Shown in pieces: positions 1-8,428 of a stretch of DNA of 64,000 nt. Numbering within the stretch: the stretch's first letter is position 1; each line of letters starts with the position of its first letter. Both the position numbers and the translations under genes were made by a program. This DNA is from Halopseudomonas pertucinogena (GTDB lineage: Bacteria; Pseudomonadota; Gammaproteobacteria; Pseudomonadales; Pseudomonadaceae): contig NZ_BMNN01000001.1 in NCBI RefSeq assembly GCF_014646575.1, positions 496,001 to 560,000 on the forward strand. Reading direction: 5' to 3'. The notes under the pieces are model-generated. The model made no database searches and had not been told where the DNA came from. It worked only from the letters and a program-made list of their open reading frames with translations.

Positions 1-741
1 GACACCCGGCAGAGCCTGCTGGGTATCGACACGCTGGCGTCGCTGAATGCCGTCATCGACCTGGTGCAGGAGCAGTGCCCGCAGATCGACTTGGTGCTGG
101 CCACCGGGGATATCACCCAGGATGGCTCGACGGGCGGGTATTACAGTTTCATCGAGGCGGTGTCCCGACTGGCCAGCCCCTGCCACTGGATCCCCGGCAA
201 CCATGACAACGCGCTGCTGATGAACGAGCTGGGCCGCGAGAAGGGCCTGGTCCATCCCTGGGTGGATGTGGGCAACTGGCGCGTCGTGCTGCTGGATTCC
301 AGCGTGGCGGGCGAGGTGTGGGGGCGTCTCGACCCCGATCAGCTGCAGCAGTTGGACGAGGCACTTGCCACTGTGCAAGAGCGTCACGTGCTGGTCTGCC
401 TGCATCACCACCCCGTTGCCATCGGCAGCGACTGGATGGAGCCGCTGGGTCTGCGCAATGCCGCCGAGCTGTGGCAGCGTCTGGATCGCCACCCGCAGGT
501 GCGCGGCGTATTGTGGGGGCACATCCATCAGCAGCTCGAACAGCAGCGCGGTCAGCTGCGACTGATGGCCAGCCCGTCCACCTGTGTGCAGTTCGCGGTG
601 GGCAGCAGTGATTTCGCCACCGACGATCTGGCGCCCGGTTACCGCTGGCTGCGTCTGTACGATGATGGCCGCATGGAAAGCGATATAGCCCGCCTGCCCG
701 CAGGCAGCTTCACGCCACAGGCTGATGCCTCGGGGTATTGA
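1..741 (+). CDS. cpdA: 3',5'-cyclic-AMP phosphodiesterase CpdA, 5' end outside the window
   Basis: The frame is open from base 1 and begins before the window, so the N-terminal metal ligands (usually a DxH motif) are not seen. Visible calcineurin-like metallophosphoesterase motifs are GDITQDGS, GNHD, HHHP and GHIHQ, in the usual order and spacing for class III cAMP phosphodiesterases. The family hydrolyses cAMP to AMP in the cytoplasm with a dinuclear metal centre, and so tunes cAMP signalling (Vfr in Pseudomonas). parE follows after 90 bases. In E. coli and Pseudomonas the esterase gene yqiA normally sits between cpdA and parE, and it is missing here. The family and cpdA-parE context make the call firm; only the start is unseen. 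Confidence 0.93.
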   Translation, partial: DTRQSLLGIDTLASLNAVIDLVQEQCPQIDLVLATGDITQDGSTGGYYSFIEAVSRLASPCHWIPGNHDNALLMNELGREKGLVHPWVDVGNWRVVLLDSSVAGEVWGRLDPDQLQQLDEALATVQERHVLVCLHHHPVAIGSDWMEPLGLRNAAELWQRLDRHPQVRGVLWGHIHQQLEQQRGQLRLMASPSTCVQFAVGSSDFATDDLAPGYRWLRLYDDGRMESDIARLPAGSFTPQADASGY

Positions 742-831
742 TATGCGGTGAGGCAACAGAGGATGTTATGCTGGCTCGCCGCAGTGGCCGCCGGTGCCTG
801 CACAGAATGATCAAGGAAACTCACACACCCT

Positions 832-2727
832 ATGTCCCAATCGTCCTATAACGCCGATGATATTGAAGTACTCAGCGGTCTGGACCCGGTGCGCCGCCGC
901 CCGGGCATGTACACCGACACTACCCGCCCCAACCATCTTGCCCAGGAAGTCATAGACAACAGCGTCGACGAGGCGCTGGCCGGCCACGCGCGCAGCGTGA
1001 CGGTGGTCCTGCACCAGGATAACGCGCTGGAAGTGATCGATGACGGCCGCGGCATGCCGGTGGACATTCACCCGGAGGAAGGGGTCTCCGGCGTCGAGCT
1101 GATCCTCACCCGGCTGCACGCCGGCGGCAAGTTCTCCGGCAAGAACTACCAGTTCTCCGGTGGTCTGCACGGGGTGGGCATCTCGGTGGTGAACGCCCTG
1201 TCGACCCGGCTGGAGGTTCGCGTGCGCCGCGACGGCCAGGACCATGCCATTGCCTTCGAGCATGGCGAGAAGGTCAGTGAGCTGGAGGTGGTGGGCACGG
1301 TGGGCAAGCGCAATACCGGTACAACGGTCAAGTTCTGGCCCAACGGCAGCTATTTCGATACCCCCAAGTTCAATGTCAACCGGTTGATGCATCTGCTCAA
1401 GGCCAAGGCCGTCCTGTGTCCGGGGCTCAAGGTGGAGTTCGATGATCGCCAGTCCGGCGAGAAGACCACCTGGTTCTACGAGGATGGCCTGCGCGACTAT
1501 CTGACCGAGGCCTGCAGGCAGTGGGCAACCCTGCCTGATGAACCCTTCACCGGCGCCCTGGCGGCCAGCAAGGAGGCGGTGGACTGGGCACTGTTCTGGC
1601 AGCCGGAGGGCGGCGAGCTGGTGCAGGAAAGCTATGTCAACCTGATTCCCACGGCCCAGGGCGGCACCCACGTGAACGGGCTGCGCTCGGGCCTGCTGGA
1701 GGCGATCCGCGAATTCTGCGAATTCCGCAATCTGCTGCCCCGGGGCGTCAAGCTGGCGCCGGAAGATATCTGGGAGCGGATCAGCTATGTGCTGTCGGTA
1801 AAGATGGCGGAGCCGCAGTTCTCCGGGCAGACCAAGGAGCGGCTGTCCTCCCGGGAGTCGGCGTCCTTTGTGTCGGGAGTGATCAAGGATGCCTTCAGCT
1901 TGTGGCTGAACCAGCACGCCGATATCGGCCAGCAGATCGCCGAAATGGCCATCGACCATGCCAGCCGTCGCCTCAAGGCCAGCAAGAAGATCGAACGCAA
2001 GCGCATTACCCAGGGCCCGGCGCTGCCGGGCAAGCTGGCGGACTGCGCCGGGCAGGACAGCCGCCGCTCGGAGCTGTTCCTGGTGGAGGGTGACTCCGCC
2101 GGCGGCAGCGCCAAGCAGGCGCGGGACAAGGAATTCCAGGCGATCATGCCGCTGCGCGGCAAGATTCTGAACACCTGGGAGGTGGACTCCGGCCAGGTGC
2201 TCGCCTCCCAGGAAGTGCACAACATTGCCATCGCCATCGGCGTGGACCCCGGCTCGCCGGACCTGTCCCAGCTGCGCTATGGCAAGATCTGCATTCTCGC
2301 CGACGCCGACTCCGACGGTCTGCACATCGCCACACTGCTGTGCGCACTGTTCGTACGGCACTTCCGCCCGCTGGTGGAGGCCGGCCACGTGTTCGTTGCC
2401 ATGCCGCCGCTGTATCGGATCGACGTGGGCAAGGAGGTGTTCTATGCGCTGGACGAAGCGGAAAAGGCCGGCATCCTTGACCGCATCGAGGCCGAGAACA
2501 AGCGCGGCAAGATCCAGGTCACCCGCTTCAAGGGTCTCGGTGAGATGAACCCGTTGCAACTGCGCGAAACCACCATGGCCCCGGATACACGCCGGCTGGT
2601 GCAACTGACCATCGACGACTTTGCCGATACCGAATCGCTGATGGACATGCTGCTGGCAAAGAAGCGCGCCAGTGACCGCAAGCAATGGCTGGAAAGCAAG
2701 GGCAACCTGGCCGAGGTGGTGGTCTGA
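832..2727 (+). CDS. parE: DNA topoisomerase IV subunit B
   Basis: This 631-residue protein is the ATPase subunit of topoisomerase IV, which decatenates daughter chromosomes together with ParC. The GHKL ATPase domain shows catalytic Glu39 and Mg-binding Asn43 (EVIDNS), the DDGRGMP loop at 70-76 and GLHGVG near 111-116. The TOPRIM region carries VEGDSAGG near residue 420 and DADSDG near 490, the acidic metal ligands for DNA cleavage. The length matches Pseudomonas ParE, and the TOPRIM insertion that marks GyrB in enterics is absent, as expected. It probably starts an operon with the downstream protease gene (16-base gap) and parC. No frameshift or missing motif is seen. Confidence 0.97.
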   Translation: MSQSSYNADDIEVLSGLDPVRRRPGMYTDTTRPNHLAQEVIDNSVDEALAGHARSVTVVLHQDNALEVIDDGRGMPVDIHPEEGVSGVELILTRLHAGGKFSGKNYQFSGGLHGVGISVVNALSTRLEVRVRRDGQDHAIAFEHGEKVSELEVVGTVGKRNTGTTVKFWPNGSYFDTPKFNVNRLMHLLKAKAVLCPGLKVEFDDRQSGEKTTWFYEDGLRDYLTEACRQWATLPDEPFTGALAASKEAVDWALFWQPEGGELVQESYVNLIPTAQGGTHVNGLRSGLLEAIREFCEFRNLLPRGVKLAPEDIWERISYVLSVKMAEPQFSGQTKERLSSRESASFVSGVIKDAFSLWLNQHADIGQQIAEMAIDHASRRLKASKKIERKRITQGPALPGKLADCAGQDSRRSELFLVEGDSAGGSAKQARDKEFQAIMPLRGKILNTWEVDSGQVLASQEVHNIAIAIGVDPGSPDLSQLRYGKICILADADSDGLHIATLLCALFVRHFRPLVEAGHVFVAMPPLYRIDVGKEVFYALDEAEKAGILDRIEAENKRGKIQVTRFKGLGEMNPLQLRETTMAPDTRRLVQLTIDDFADTESLMDMLLAKKRASDRKQWLESKGNLAEVVV

Positions 2728-2743
2728 TGGCGGATCGCCTTTC

Positions 2744-3274
2744 ATGACCCAGACTCCGCCGCCGGACCGGCGGCTGGGCACGGTGATGATGGTACTGGCC
2801 TGGATCGCCGGGCTGGCGCTCGCCGCCCAGTGGTTTGCCGGGCTGGAAGAGCGGCGGCGCAACCCCAACCAGGTGCCCCTGTCCATGCACACCGGCGAGG
2901 CCGTCGAGGTGCGCCTGGAGCGCAACCGCCAGGGGCATTATCTGACCACCGGCGAGATCAATGGCCAGTCGGTAACCTTTCTGCTGGATACCGGAGCCAC
3001 CTTCGTGGCGGTGCCCGCCGGCCTGGCGGAACGGCTCGGCCTGCAGCGCGGCCGGCCGGTGATGGTCAATACCGCCAACGGCCTGACCGAAAGCTGGACC
3101 ACCCGTATCGATACGCTGCAGATCGGCGATATCCGCCTGCACGATGTCAGTGCCGGCATCGTCCCCGGTATCCTCGGTGAGGATGTGCTGCTGGGCATGA
3201 GCGCCCTGCGACAGCTGGAATTCACCCAGCGCGGGAATGAACTGATTCTGCGTCAACACGCCAATAGAGAGTAA
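2744..3274 (+). CDS. Membrane-anchored retropepsin-like aspartic protease (TIGR02281 type)
   Basis: The 176-residue protein has one N-terminal membrane segment at roughly residues 10-32, then a single retropepsin-like domain with the catalytic motif [12 protein letters not shown]. Such single-domain proteases work as dimers; the cellular substrate of this bacterial family is not established. I chose the ATG at 2744 because it is the first after the parE stop that gives a standard signal anchor. An earlier ATG at 2727 runs into a stop after six codons, and the longer reading frame lies inside parE. The gene sits 16 bases after parE and 2 bases before parC, the arrangement also seen in Pseudomonas aeruginosa, so the three are probably co-transcribed. 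Confidence 0.88.
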   Translation: MTQTPPPDRRLGTVMMVLAWIAGLALAAQWFAGLEERRRNPNQVPLSMHTGEAVEVRLERNRQGHYLTTGEINGQSVTFLLDTGATFVAVPAGLAERLGLQRGRPVMVNTANGLTESWTTRIDTLQIGDIRLHDVSAGIVPGILGEDVLLGMSALRQLEFTQRGNELILRQHANRE

Positions 3275-3276
3275 GT

Positions 3277-5529
3277 ATGAGTGACAGTCTGGATCTGAGC
3301 CTGGAAGGCGTTGAGCGCCGCTCACTGTCGTCGTTTACCGAAGAAGCCTACCTGAACTACTCCATGTACGTGATCATGGATCGCGCCCTGCCGCATATCG
3401 GTGACGGCCTCAAGCCGGTGCAGCGACGCATCGTCTATGCGATGAGCGAGCTGGGCCTGTCCGCCGGTGCCAAGCACAAGAAGTCCGCGCGCACCGTGGG
3501 CGACGTGCTCGGCAAGTATCACCCCCACGGCGACTCGGCCTGCTACGAGGCCATGGTGCTGATGGCCCAGCCGTTTTCCTACCGCTATCCGCTGGTGGAC
3601 GGGCAGGGCAACTGGGGTGCGCCGGATGATCCCAAGTCGTTTGCCGCGATGCGTTACACCGAAGCCCGTCTGGCCCGCTACAGCGAGGTGCTGCTGAGCG
3701 AGCTTGGGCAGGGCACGGTGGACTGGCAGCCGAACTTCGACGGCACCCTGGACGAGCCCATGGTGCTGCCGGCGCGCCTGCCGAACCTGCTGCTCAATGG
3801 CACCACCGGCATCGCCGTGGGCATGGCTACGGACATCCCGCCGCACAACCTGCGTGAGGTCGCCGCTGCCTGCGTGCGCCTGCTGGACGAGCCGGGCGCC
3901 GGGCTGGACGAGTTGATGGAGCACATCCAGGGCCCGGACTTCCCCACCGAGGCGGAGATCATCACGCCGCGCCGGGACCTGCTGAACATGTACGCCACCG
4001 GACGCGGCTCGATCCGCTGCCGCGCCGTATGGTCGCGGGAGGACGGTGATATCGTCATCACCGCGCTGCCGCACCAGGTATCCGGCGCCAAGGTACTGGA
4101 ACAGATCGCAGCACAGATGCAGGCCAAGAAGCTGCCACTGGTGGCCGACCTGCGCGACGAGTCCGATCATGAGAACCCCACCCGCATCGTCATCGTGCCG
4201 CGCTCCAACCGGGTCGATGCCGACGAGCTGATGCAGCACCTGTTCGCCACTACCGACCTGGAGAACAGCTACCGGGTCAACATGAACGTCATCGGCACCG
4301 ACGGGCGCCCGGCGGTCAAGGGGCTGCACGGCTTGCTCAGTGAGTGGCTGGGCTTTCGGGTCGGCACCGTGCGCCGTCGTCTGCAGTTCCGGCTGGACAA
4401 GGTGCTGGCGAGGCTGCACCTGCTGGATGGCCTGTTGATTGCCTTCCTGAATCTGGACGAGGTGATCGAGATCATCCGTACCGAGGATGAGCCGAAGGCG
4501 GTGTTGATGGAGCGCTTCGGCCTCACCGAACTGCAGGCCGACTATATCCTCGATACCCGCCTGCGCCAGCTGGCGCGGCTGGAAGAGATGAAGATCCGGG
4601 GCGAACAGGATGCGCTGAGCAAGGAGCGTGACCAGCTGCAGAAGACGCTGGGCAGCGAGAAACTGCTGCGCAAGCTGGTACGCAGTGAGCTGGTGGCCGA
4701 TGCCGAGACCTATGGTGACGAGCGCCGCTCCCCGCTGGTCGAGCGCGAGGAAGCCCGTGCCCTGTCGGAGACCGACCTGGTGCCCTCCGAGCCGGTGACC
4801 GTGGTGCTTTCCGAACGGGGCTGGGCGCGCTGTGCCAAGGGGCACGACGCTGATGGCGCCGGCATGTCCTACCGTGCCGGGGACAGGTTCCTGACCCAGG
4901 CCAGCGGCCGTTCGAATCAGCAGGCCGTATTCCTCGACTCGACGGGCCGCAGCTACTCGCTGCCGGCCCACAGCCTGCCGTCGGCTCGCGGGCAGGGCGA
5001 GCCGCTGACCGGGCGGCTCAGCCCGCCACCGGGTGCGGAGTTTGTCAGCGTGCTGCTGCCGGACGACGAGCAGCTGTATCTGCTGGCCTCGGACGCCGGC
5101 TACGGCTTCGTGGTACAGGGTGCCGATCTGCAATCGCGCAACAAGAACGGTAAGGCGCTGCTCACTCTGCCCGAAGGCGGTCGGGTGCTGGCACCGCTTG
5201 CGGTGACCCGGCGTGAGACCGACCAGGTGCTGGCGCTGTCCAATGAAGGCCGGCTGCTGGTGTTCCCGCTGCGCGACCTGCCGCAACTGGCCAAGGGCAA
5301 GGGCAACAAGATCCTGTCGGTGCCTTCGGCCCGGGTGAAGAGCCGTGAGGAATTCGTGCTGGGGCTGGCGGTATTGCCTGAAGGTGCGAGCGTGGTGCTC
5401 ACCGCAGGCAAGCGCACGCTCACCCTCAAGCCGGCGGACCTGGAGCACTACCGCGGCGAGCGCGGCCGCCGAGGCAACAAGCTGCCCCGGGGCTTCCAGA
5501 AGGTGGATGCGCTGCAGGTGGAGAGCTGA
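3277..5529 (+). CDS. parC: DNA topoisomerase IV subunit A
   Basis: This 750-residue protein is the DNA-cleaving subunit that pairs with ParE. The catalytic tyrosine is Tyr127 in the motif RYTEAR, preceded by Arg126. The quinolone-resistance region reads [10 protein letters not shown], with Ser87 and Glu91 intact, so no classical ParC resistance substitution is present. A C-terminal beta-pinwheel-like region follows from about residue 500, with degenerate repeats. The start is 2 bases after the protease stop with a GAGAG Shine-Dalgarno. It converges with the Smp-like gene, leaving 25 bases between the stops with a short GC hairpin near 5547-5563 but no T tract. Confidence 0.97.
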   Translation: MSDSLDLSLEGVERRSLSSFTEEAYLNYSMYVIMDRALPHIGDGLKPVQRRIVYAMSELGLSAGAKHKKSARTVGDVLGKYHPHGDSACYEAMVLMAQPFSYRYPLVDGQGNWGAPDDPKSFAAMRYTEARLARYSEVLLSELGQGTVDWQPNFDGTLDEPMVLPARLPNLLLNGTTGIAVGMATDIPPHNLREVAAACVRLLDEPGAGLDELMEHIQGPDFPTEAEIITPRRDLLNMYATGRGSIRCRAVWSREDGDIVITALPHQVSGAKVLEQIAAQMQAKKLPLVADLRDESDHENPTRIVIVPRSNRVDADELMQHLFATTDLENSYRVNMNVIGTDGRPAVKGLHGLLSEWLGFRVGTVRRRLQFRLDKVLARLHLLDGLLIAFLNLDEVIEIIRTEDEPKAVLMERFGLTELQADYILDTRLRQLARLEEMKIRGEQDALSKERDQLQKTLGSEKLLRKLVRSELVADAETYGDERRSPLVEREEARALSETDLVPSEPVTVVLSERGWARCAKGHDADGAGMSYRAGDRFLTQASGRSNQQAVFLDSTGRSYSLPAHSLPSARGQGEPLTGRLSPPPGAEFVSVLLPDDEQLYLLASDAGYGFVVQGADLQSRNKNGKALLTLPEGGRVLAPLAVTRRETDQVLALSNEGRLLVFPLRDLPQLAKGKGNKILSVPSARVKSREEFVLGLAVLPEGASVVLTAGKRTLTLKPADLEHYRGERGRRGNKLPRGFQKVDALQVES

Positions 5530-5554
5530 GCAGAGCGGCTGAACGCCGCCCCGC

Positions 5555-7054
5555 TCAGGGGCGGGTCAGCGTCTTGAGCTGCTGCTCGAGCTGGCTGCGG
5601 TAGGGCTCCAGAAGACGCTCCACGCAATGGCTGCCAGGCTGGCTTGCCAGCCGCCGCAGCACCGCCTTGTCGTTCAGCAGGCCGCTGTCGGCCAGCGTGC
5701 TGTCCAGCAGCAACAGGTTGCGGCTGTGCTGCATCCGCGCCAGCATCTGGGCACACTCGGTGGACTGCTCGGGCAATTGATCCGGCTCGATATCCTGGCA
5801 GGGCGCGTGGCACAGGGCGAGCTGTATCTGCAGGCTGATACCGGTGTCGGCGATCTTCAGCTGCAGCTCATGGCCCAGCACCCGCAGCAGCTCTCCACAG
5901 CACAGCGCGGCGCCGAGCTGGTCCGGGTGCTGCGGGTCGAACAGGATCAGGCTGGTTCCGTCCATCAGGGTATGCAGCGTGCCTTCCCAGCTGTGACTGG
6001 CCTGCTCGAGATACTCGCGGTACTGCTCCAGCAGGGCCAGCAGCCGGGGCCGCGGCAGGTCGTGCAGCGACTGCATGTTGGCCAGCCTGACCGCCACCAC
6101 CGTACTGGCAGGTCTGGATATCAACGGCGGCTCCTGCAGCTGATCCAGCTGATCGGACAGGTCGGCTGCGGTCTGCTCTGCTTCGTGCTCTTCCCGTTCT
6201 TCCTGCTCCTGCTGTTCCCGATCTTCCGTCACCTCGTCGTCGGCCAGCGGCGTATCAAGGGGGGCCGGGTCGGTATCCGGCGATGCGATGTGCTCATCCC
6301 GCTCCTCCGGCTCGATGTCGAACTCCGGTTCCGGCTCGGGCTCGGGCTCGGGCTCCGGCGGCAGGTCGGTGATGCGCCGCTCGGCCAGGCGTCTGGCAAG
6401 GTCGCCCACCTCGTCGATCCGGCCGGTGCCGGGCGCCGGCTGGCCGGTATCGCCATACCAGTTGCCCAGACCGGCCAGCGTACGGCGGACCCCCACGGCA
6501 TAACGCCAGGCGATTAGCCCCGATACCACGCTCAGCAGCACAATGCACCACAGCAGGGCCTCCACCAGGCTGGCGGCGGGTGCGGCAAATGGTGCACGGG
6601 CCAGGCTGAGGTGCAACTGACCGATCAGCTCATCCTGCACATGCACCGCAGCGATGAAGCGCCCCTGGCCGGGAGCGAGACTGTCGGCAGCGGGCCGACG
6701 GCCGGCCTCGGCCACCACGCGGTTGTTGGCGCCGGTGAGGCTGGCATGGGCAATCATCGGGTTCTGCGCCCAATGGGCGAGGACGATGTTGAGGCTCAGG
6801 GTGTCCTCCGCCGCGAGCGGGTCGGCCACCACGGAGGCAATCTGCCGGGCCAGCTCGCTGCCGACCTGGTCGGCCTGCCGGGCGATGTCACGCTGCAGTT
6901 GCAGCTGGCCGAACCAGAGCACGGCGAGGAAAGTCAGCGCAAGCGGCACAACCGCCAGCATCAGCAGGATGCTGGGCAGCGTCAGGCGTGTCTTTCGCAG
7001 AGAAGCATGACCGCGCAGAAACAGGTTGTCAGTGGCGTTCTGTTTTGAATTCAA
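5555..7054 (-). CDS. Smp/YtjB-family inner-membrane protein with a degenerate cyclase-like domain
   Basis: The product is about 499 residues. It has a membrane segment near residues 25-45, a periplasmic stretch, and a second segment (ALLWCIVLLSVVSGL) near 170-190. A very acidic linker follows with a run of Glu-Pro repeats. The C-terminal region has the spacing of a class III nucleotide cyclase fold but lacks clear catalytic residues. Divergence from serB is the classical position of smp/ytjB in gammaproteobacteria and of PA4961 in Pseudomonas. The function is not established; the older label is haemolysin-related virulence factor. The start is uncertain: I prefer TTG at 7054, because the longer frame crosses the serB promoter. 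An ATG at 7117 is possible but gives an unlikely Trp-rich leader. Confidence 0.7.
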   Translation of the reverse strand: MNSKQNATDNLFLRGHASLRKTRLTLPSILLMLAVVPLALTFLAVLWFGQLQLQRDIARQADQVGSELARQIASVVADPLAAEDTLSLNIVLAHWAQNPMIAHASLTGANNRVVAEAGRRPAADSLAPGQGRFIAAVHVQDELIGQLHLSLARAPFAAPAASLVEALLWCIVLLSVVSGLIAWRYAVGVRRTLAGLGNWYGDTGQPAPGTGRIDEVGDLARRLAERRITDLPPEPEPEPEPEPEFDIEPEERDEHIASPDTDPAPLDTPLADDEVTEDREQQEQEEREEHEAEQTAADLSDQLDQLQEPPLISRPASTVVAVRLANMQSLHDLPRPRLLALLEQYREYLEQASHSWEGTLHTLMDGTSLILFDPQHPDQLGAALCCGELLRVLGHELQLKIADTGISLQIQLALCHAPCQDIEPDQLPEQSTECAQMLARMQHSRNLLLLDSTLADSGLLNDKAVLRRLASQPGSHCVERLLEPYRSQLEQQLKTLTRP

Positions 7055-7198
7055 GAGTGGACTCGATCTGTAATGAGGCAGGCAAGCAAACTGCCACCAG
7101 TATAGCCATTCGCCCATAGCGGAAAAAGGCTGCCGCTGTGATGCGTCGGGCATTGTGGGTAGAATACCGGTTTCCTTTTTTCTGACTGGAGCGACGCC

Positions 7199-8410
7199 TT
7201 GAAGGAAATCGTCCTGATCAATATCACCGGCCCTGACAGGCCCGGTCTGACCGCGGCCATCACCGGTATCCTGGCGCGGGCCGGGGTCGGGATTCTGGAC
7301 ATCGGTCAGGCGGTGATCCATGACACGCTATCCTTCGGCATCCTCGTGGAAATGTCCGGCGATGCCAGCCATTCAGACGTGTTGAAGGACGTTTTGTTCC
7401 GCGGCTACGAGCTGGATCAGCAGGTTCGCTTCACTCCCGTCAGTGCCGATGACTACGGGCGCTGGGTGACCGGGCAGGGCAAGGCGCGGCATATCGTGAC
7501 GCTGCTGGCCAGGCGGATCACCGCCGAGCACATCGCCCGGGTCAGCGAGATCACTGCCCGCTACGGCTTGAACATCGATCAGATCGACCGGCTCTCGGAG
7601 CGCATTCCCGACGGCATGCCGGCTGATCAGGGCAAGGGCTGTATCGAGTTTTCCGTGCGTGGCGAGCCGGAAGATGCAGCGGCGCTGCGTACCGAGTTCC
7701 TGGCGATTTCCCAGGAGCTGAATGTGGACATCGCCTTCCAGCAGGACAGTGTCTTCCGTCGCAACCGCCGCCTGGTGGTGTTCGATATGGACTCCACGCT
7801 GATCGACGCTGAAGTCATCGACGAACTGGCCAAGGCGGCGGGCGTGGGCGACCAGGTGGCGGAGATCACCGAGCGGGCGATGCGCGGCGAGCTTGATTTC
7901 AAGGCCAGCTTCCGTGAGCGCATGGCGCTGCTCAAGGGCCTGCCGGAATCGGTACTGGAGGAGATCGGTGCCTCGCTGCGACTGACCGAAGGCGCCGAGA
8001 CGCTGATCGGCCAGCTGCGCCGACTGGGGTACAAGACAGCCATCCTCTCCGGCGGTTTCAGTTACTTTGCCGAAGGCCTGCAGAAACGTCTGGGCATCGA
8101 CTACGTCTATGCCAACAGCCTGCCGACCCGGAATGGGGTGGTCACCGGGGAGGTGGAGGAACCGATTGTGGATGGCGAGCGCAAGGCCCAGCTGCTGCGC
8201 GAGCTGGCCCAGCGCGAAGGCATCAGCCTGGAGCAGACCATCGCAGTGGGGGATGGCGCCAACGACTTGCCCATGCTGTCGATCGCCGGACTGGGCGTGG
8301 CCTTCCGTGCCAAGCCGCTGGTCAAGCAATCGGCCAAGCAGGCCATTTCCACGCTGGGGCTGGACGGCATTCTCTACCTGCTGGGCTTCCGCGACCGGGA
8401 AGGTTTCTGA
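7199..8410 (+). CDS. serB: Phosphoserine phosphatase
   Basis: This 403-residue enzyme performs the last step of serine synthesis, hydrolysing O-phosphoserine. Two N-terminal ACT-type domains (about residues 1-180, beginning INITGPDRPG) precede a HAD phosphatase core. The core has motif I FDMDSTLID near residue 195, motif II SGGF and motif III GDGANDLPML. The start is TTG at 7199, which follows a CTGGAG Shine-Dalgarno at 7185-7190; no in-frame ATG lies in the first 100 codons at a sensible place. It is divergent from the Smp-like gene and converges with fimX, as in P. aeruginosa, where serB (PA4960) and fimX (PA4959) are neighbours. Confidence 0.96.
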   Translation: MKEIVLINITGPDRPGLTAAITGILARAGVGILDIGQAVIHDTLSFGILVEMSGDASHSDVLKDVLFRGYELDQQVRFTPVSADDYGRWVTGQGKARHIVTLLARRITAEHIARVSEITARYGLNIDQIDRLSERIPDGMPADQGKGCIEFSVRGEPEDAAALRTEFLAISQELNVDIAFQQDSVFRRNRRLVVFDMDSTLIDAEVIDELAKAAGVGDQVAEITERAMRGELDFKASFRERMALLKGLPESVLEEIGASLRLTEGAETLIGQLRRLGYKTAILSGGFSYFAEGLQKRLGIDYVYANSLPTRNGVVTGEVEEPIVDGERKAQLLRELAQREGISLEQTIAVGDGANDLPMLSIAGLGVAFRAKPLVKQSAKQAISTLGLDGILYLLGFRDREGF

Positions 8411-8428
8411 GCCCGGCGCGGCCCGGCA

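Noticed and set aside
811-2925. Long minus-strand reading frame of about 700 codons opposite parE (and similar ones opposite parC, mutS and fimX)
   Set aside because: These lie antisense to strongly conserved genes, have Arg/Leu/His/Gln-biased content typical of high-GC shadow frames, and have no ribosome site.
5540-5570. Terminator between parC and the Smp-like gene
   Set aside because: A short CGCCCC/GGGGCG hairpin exists, but no T tract on either strand, so it is not called.
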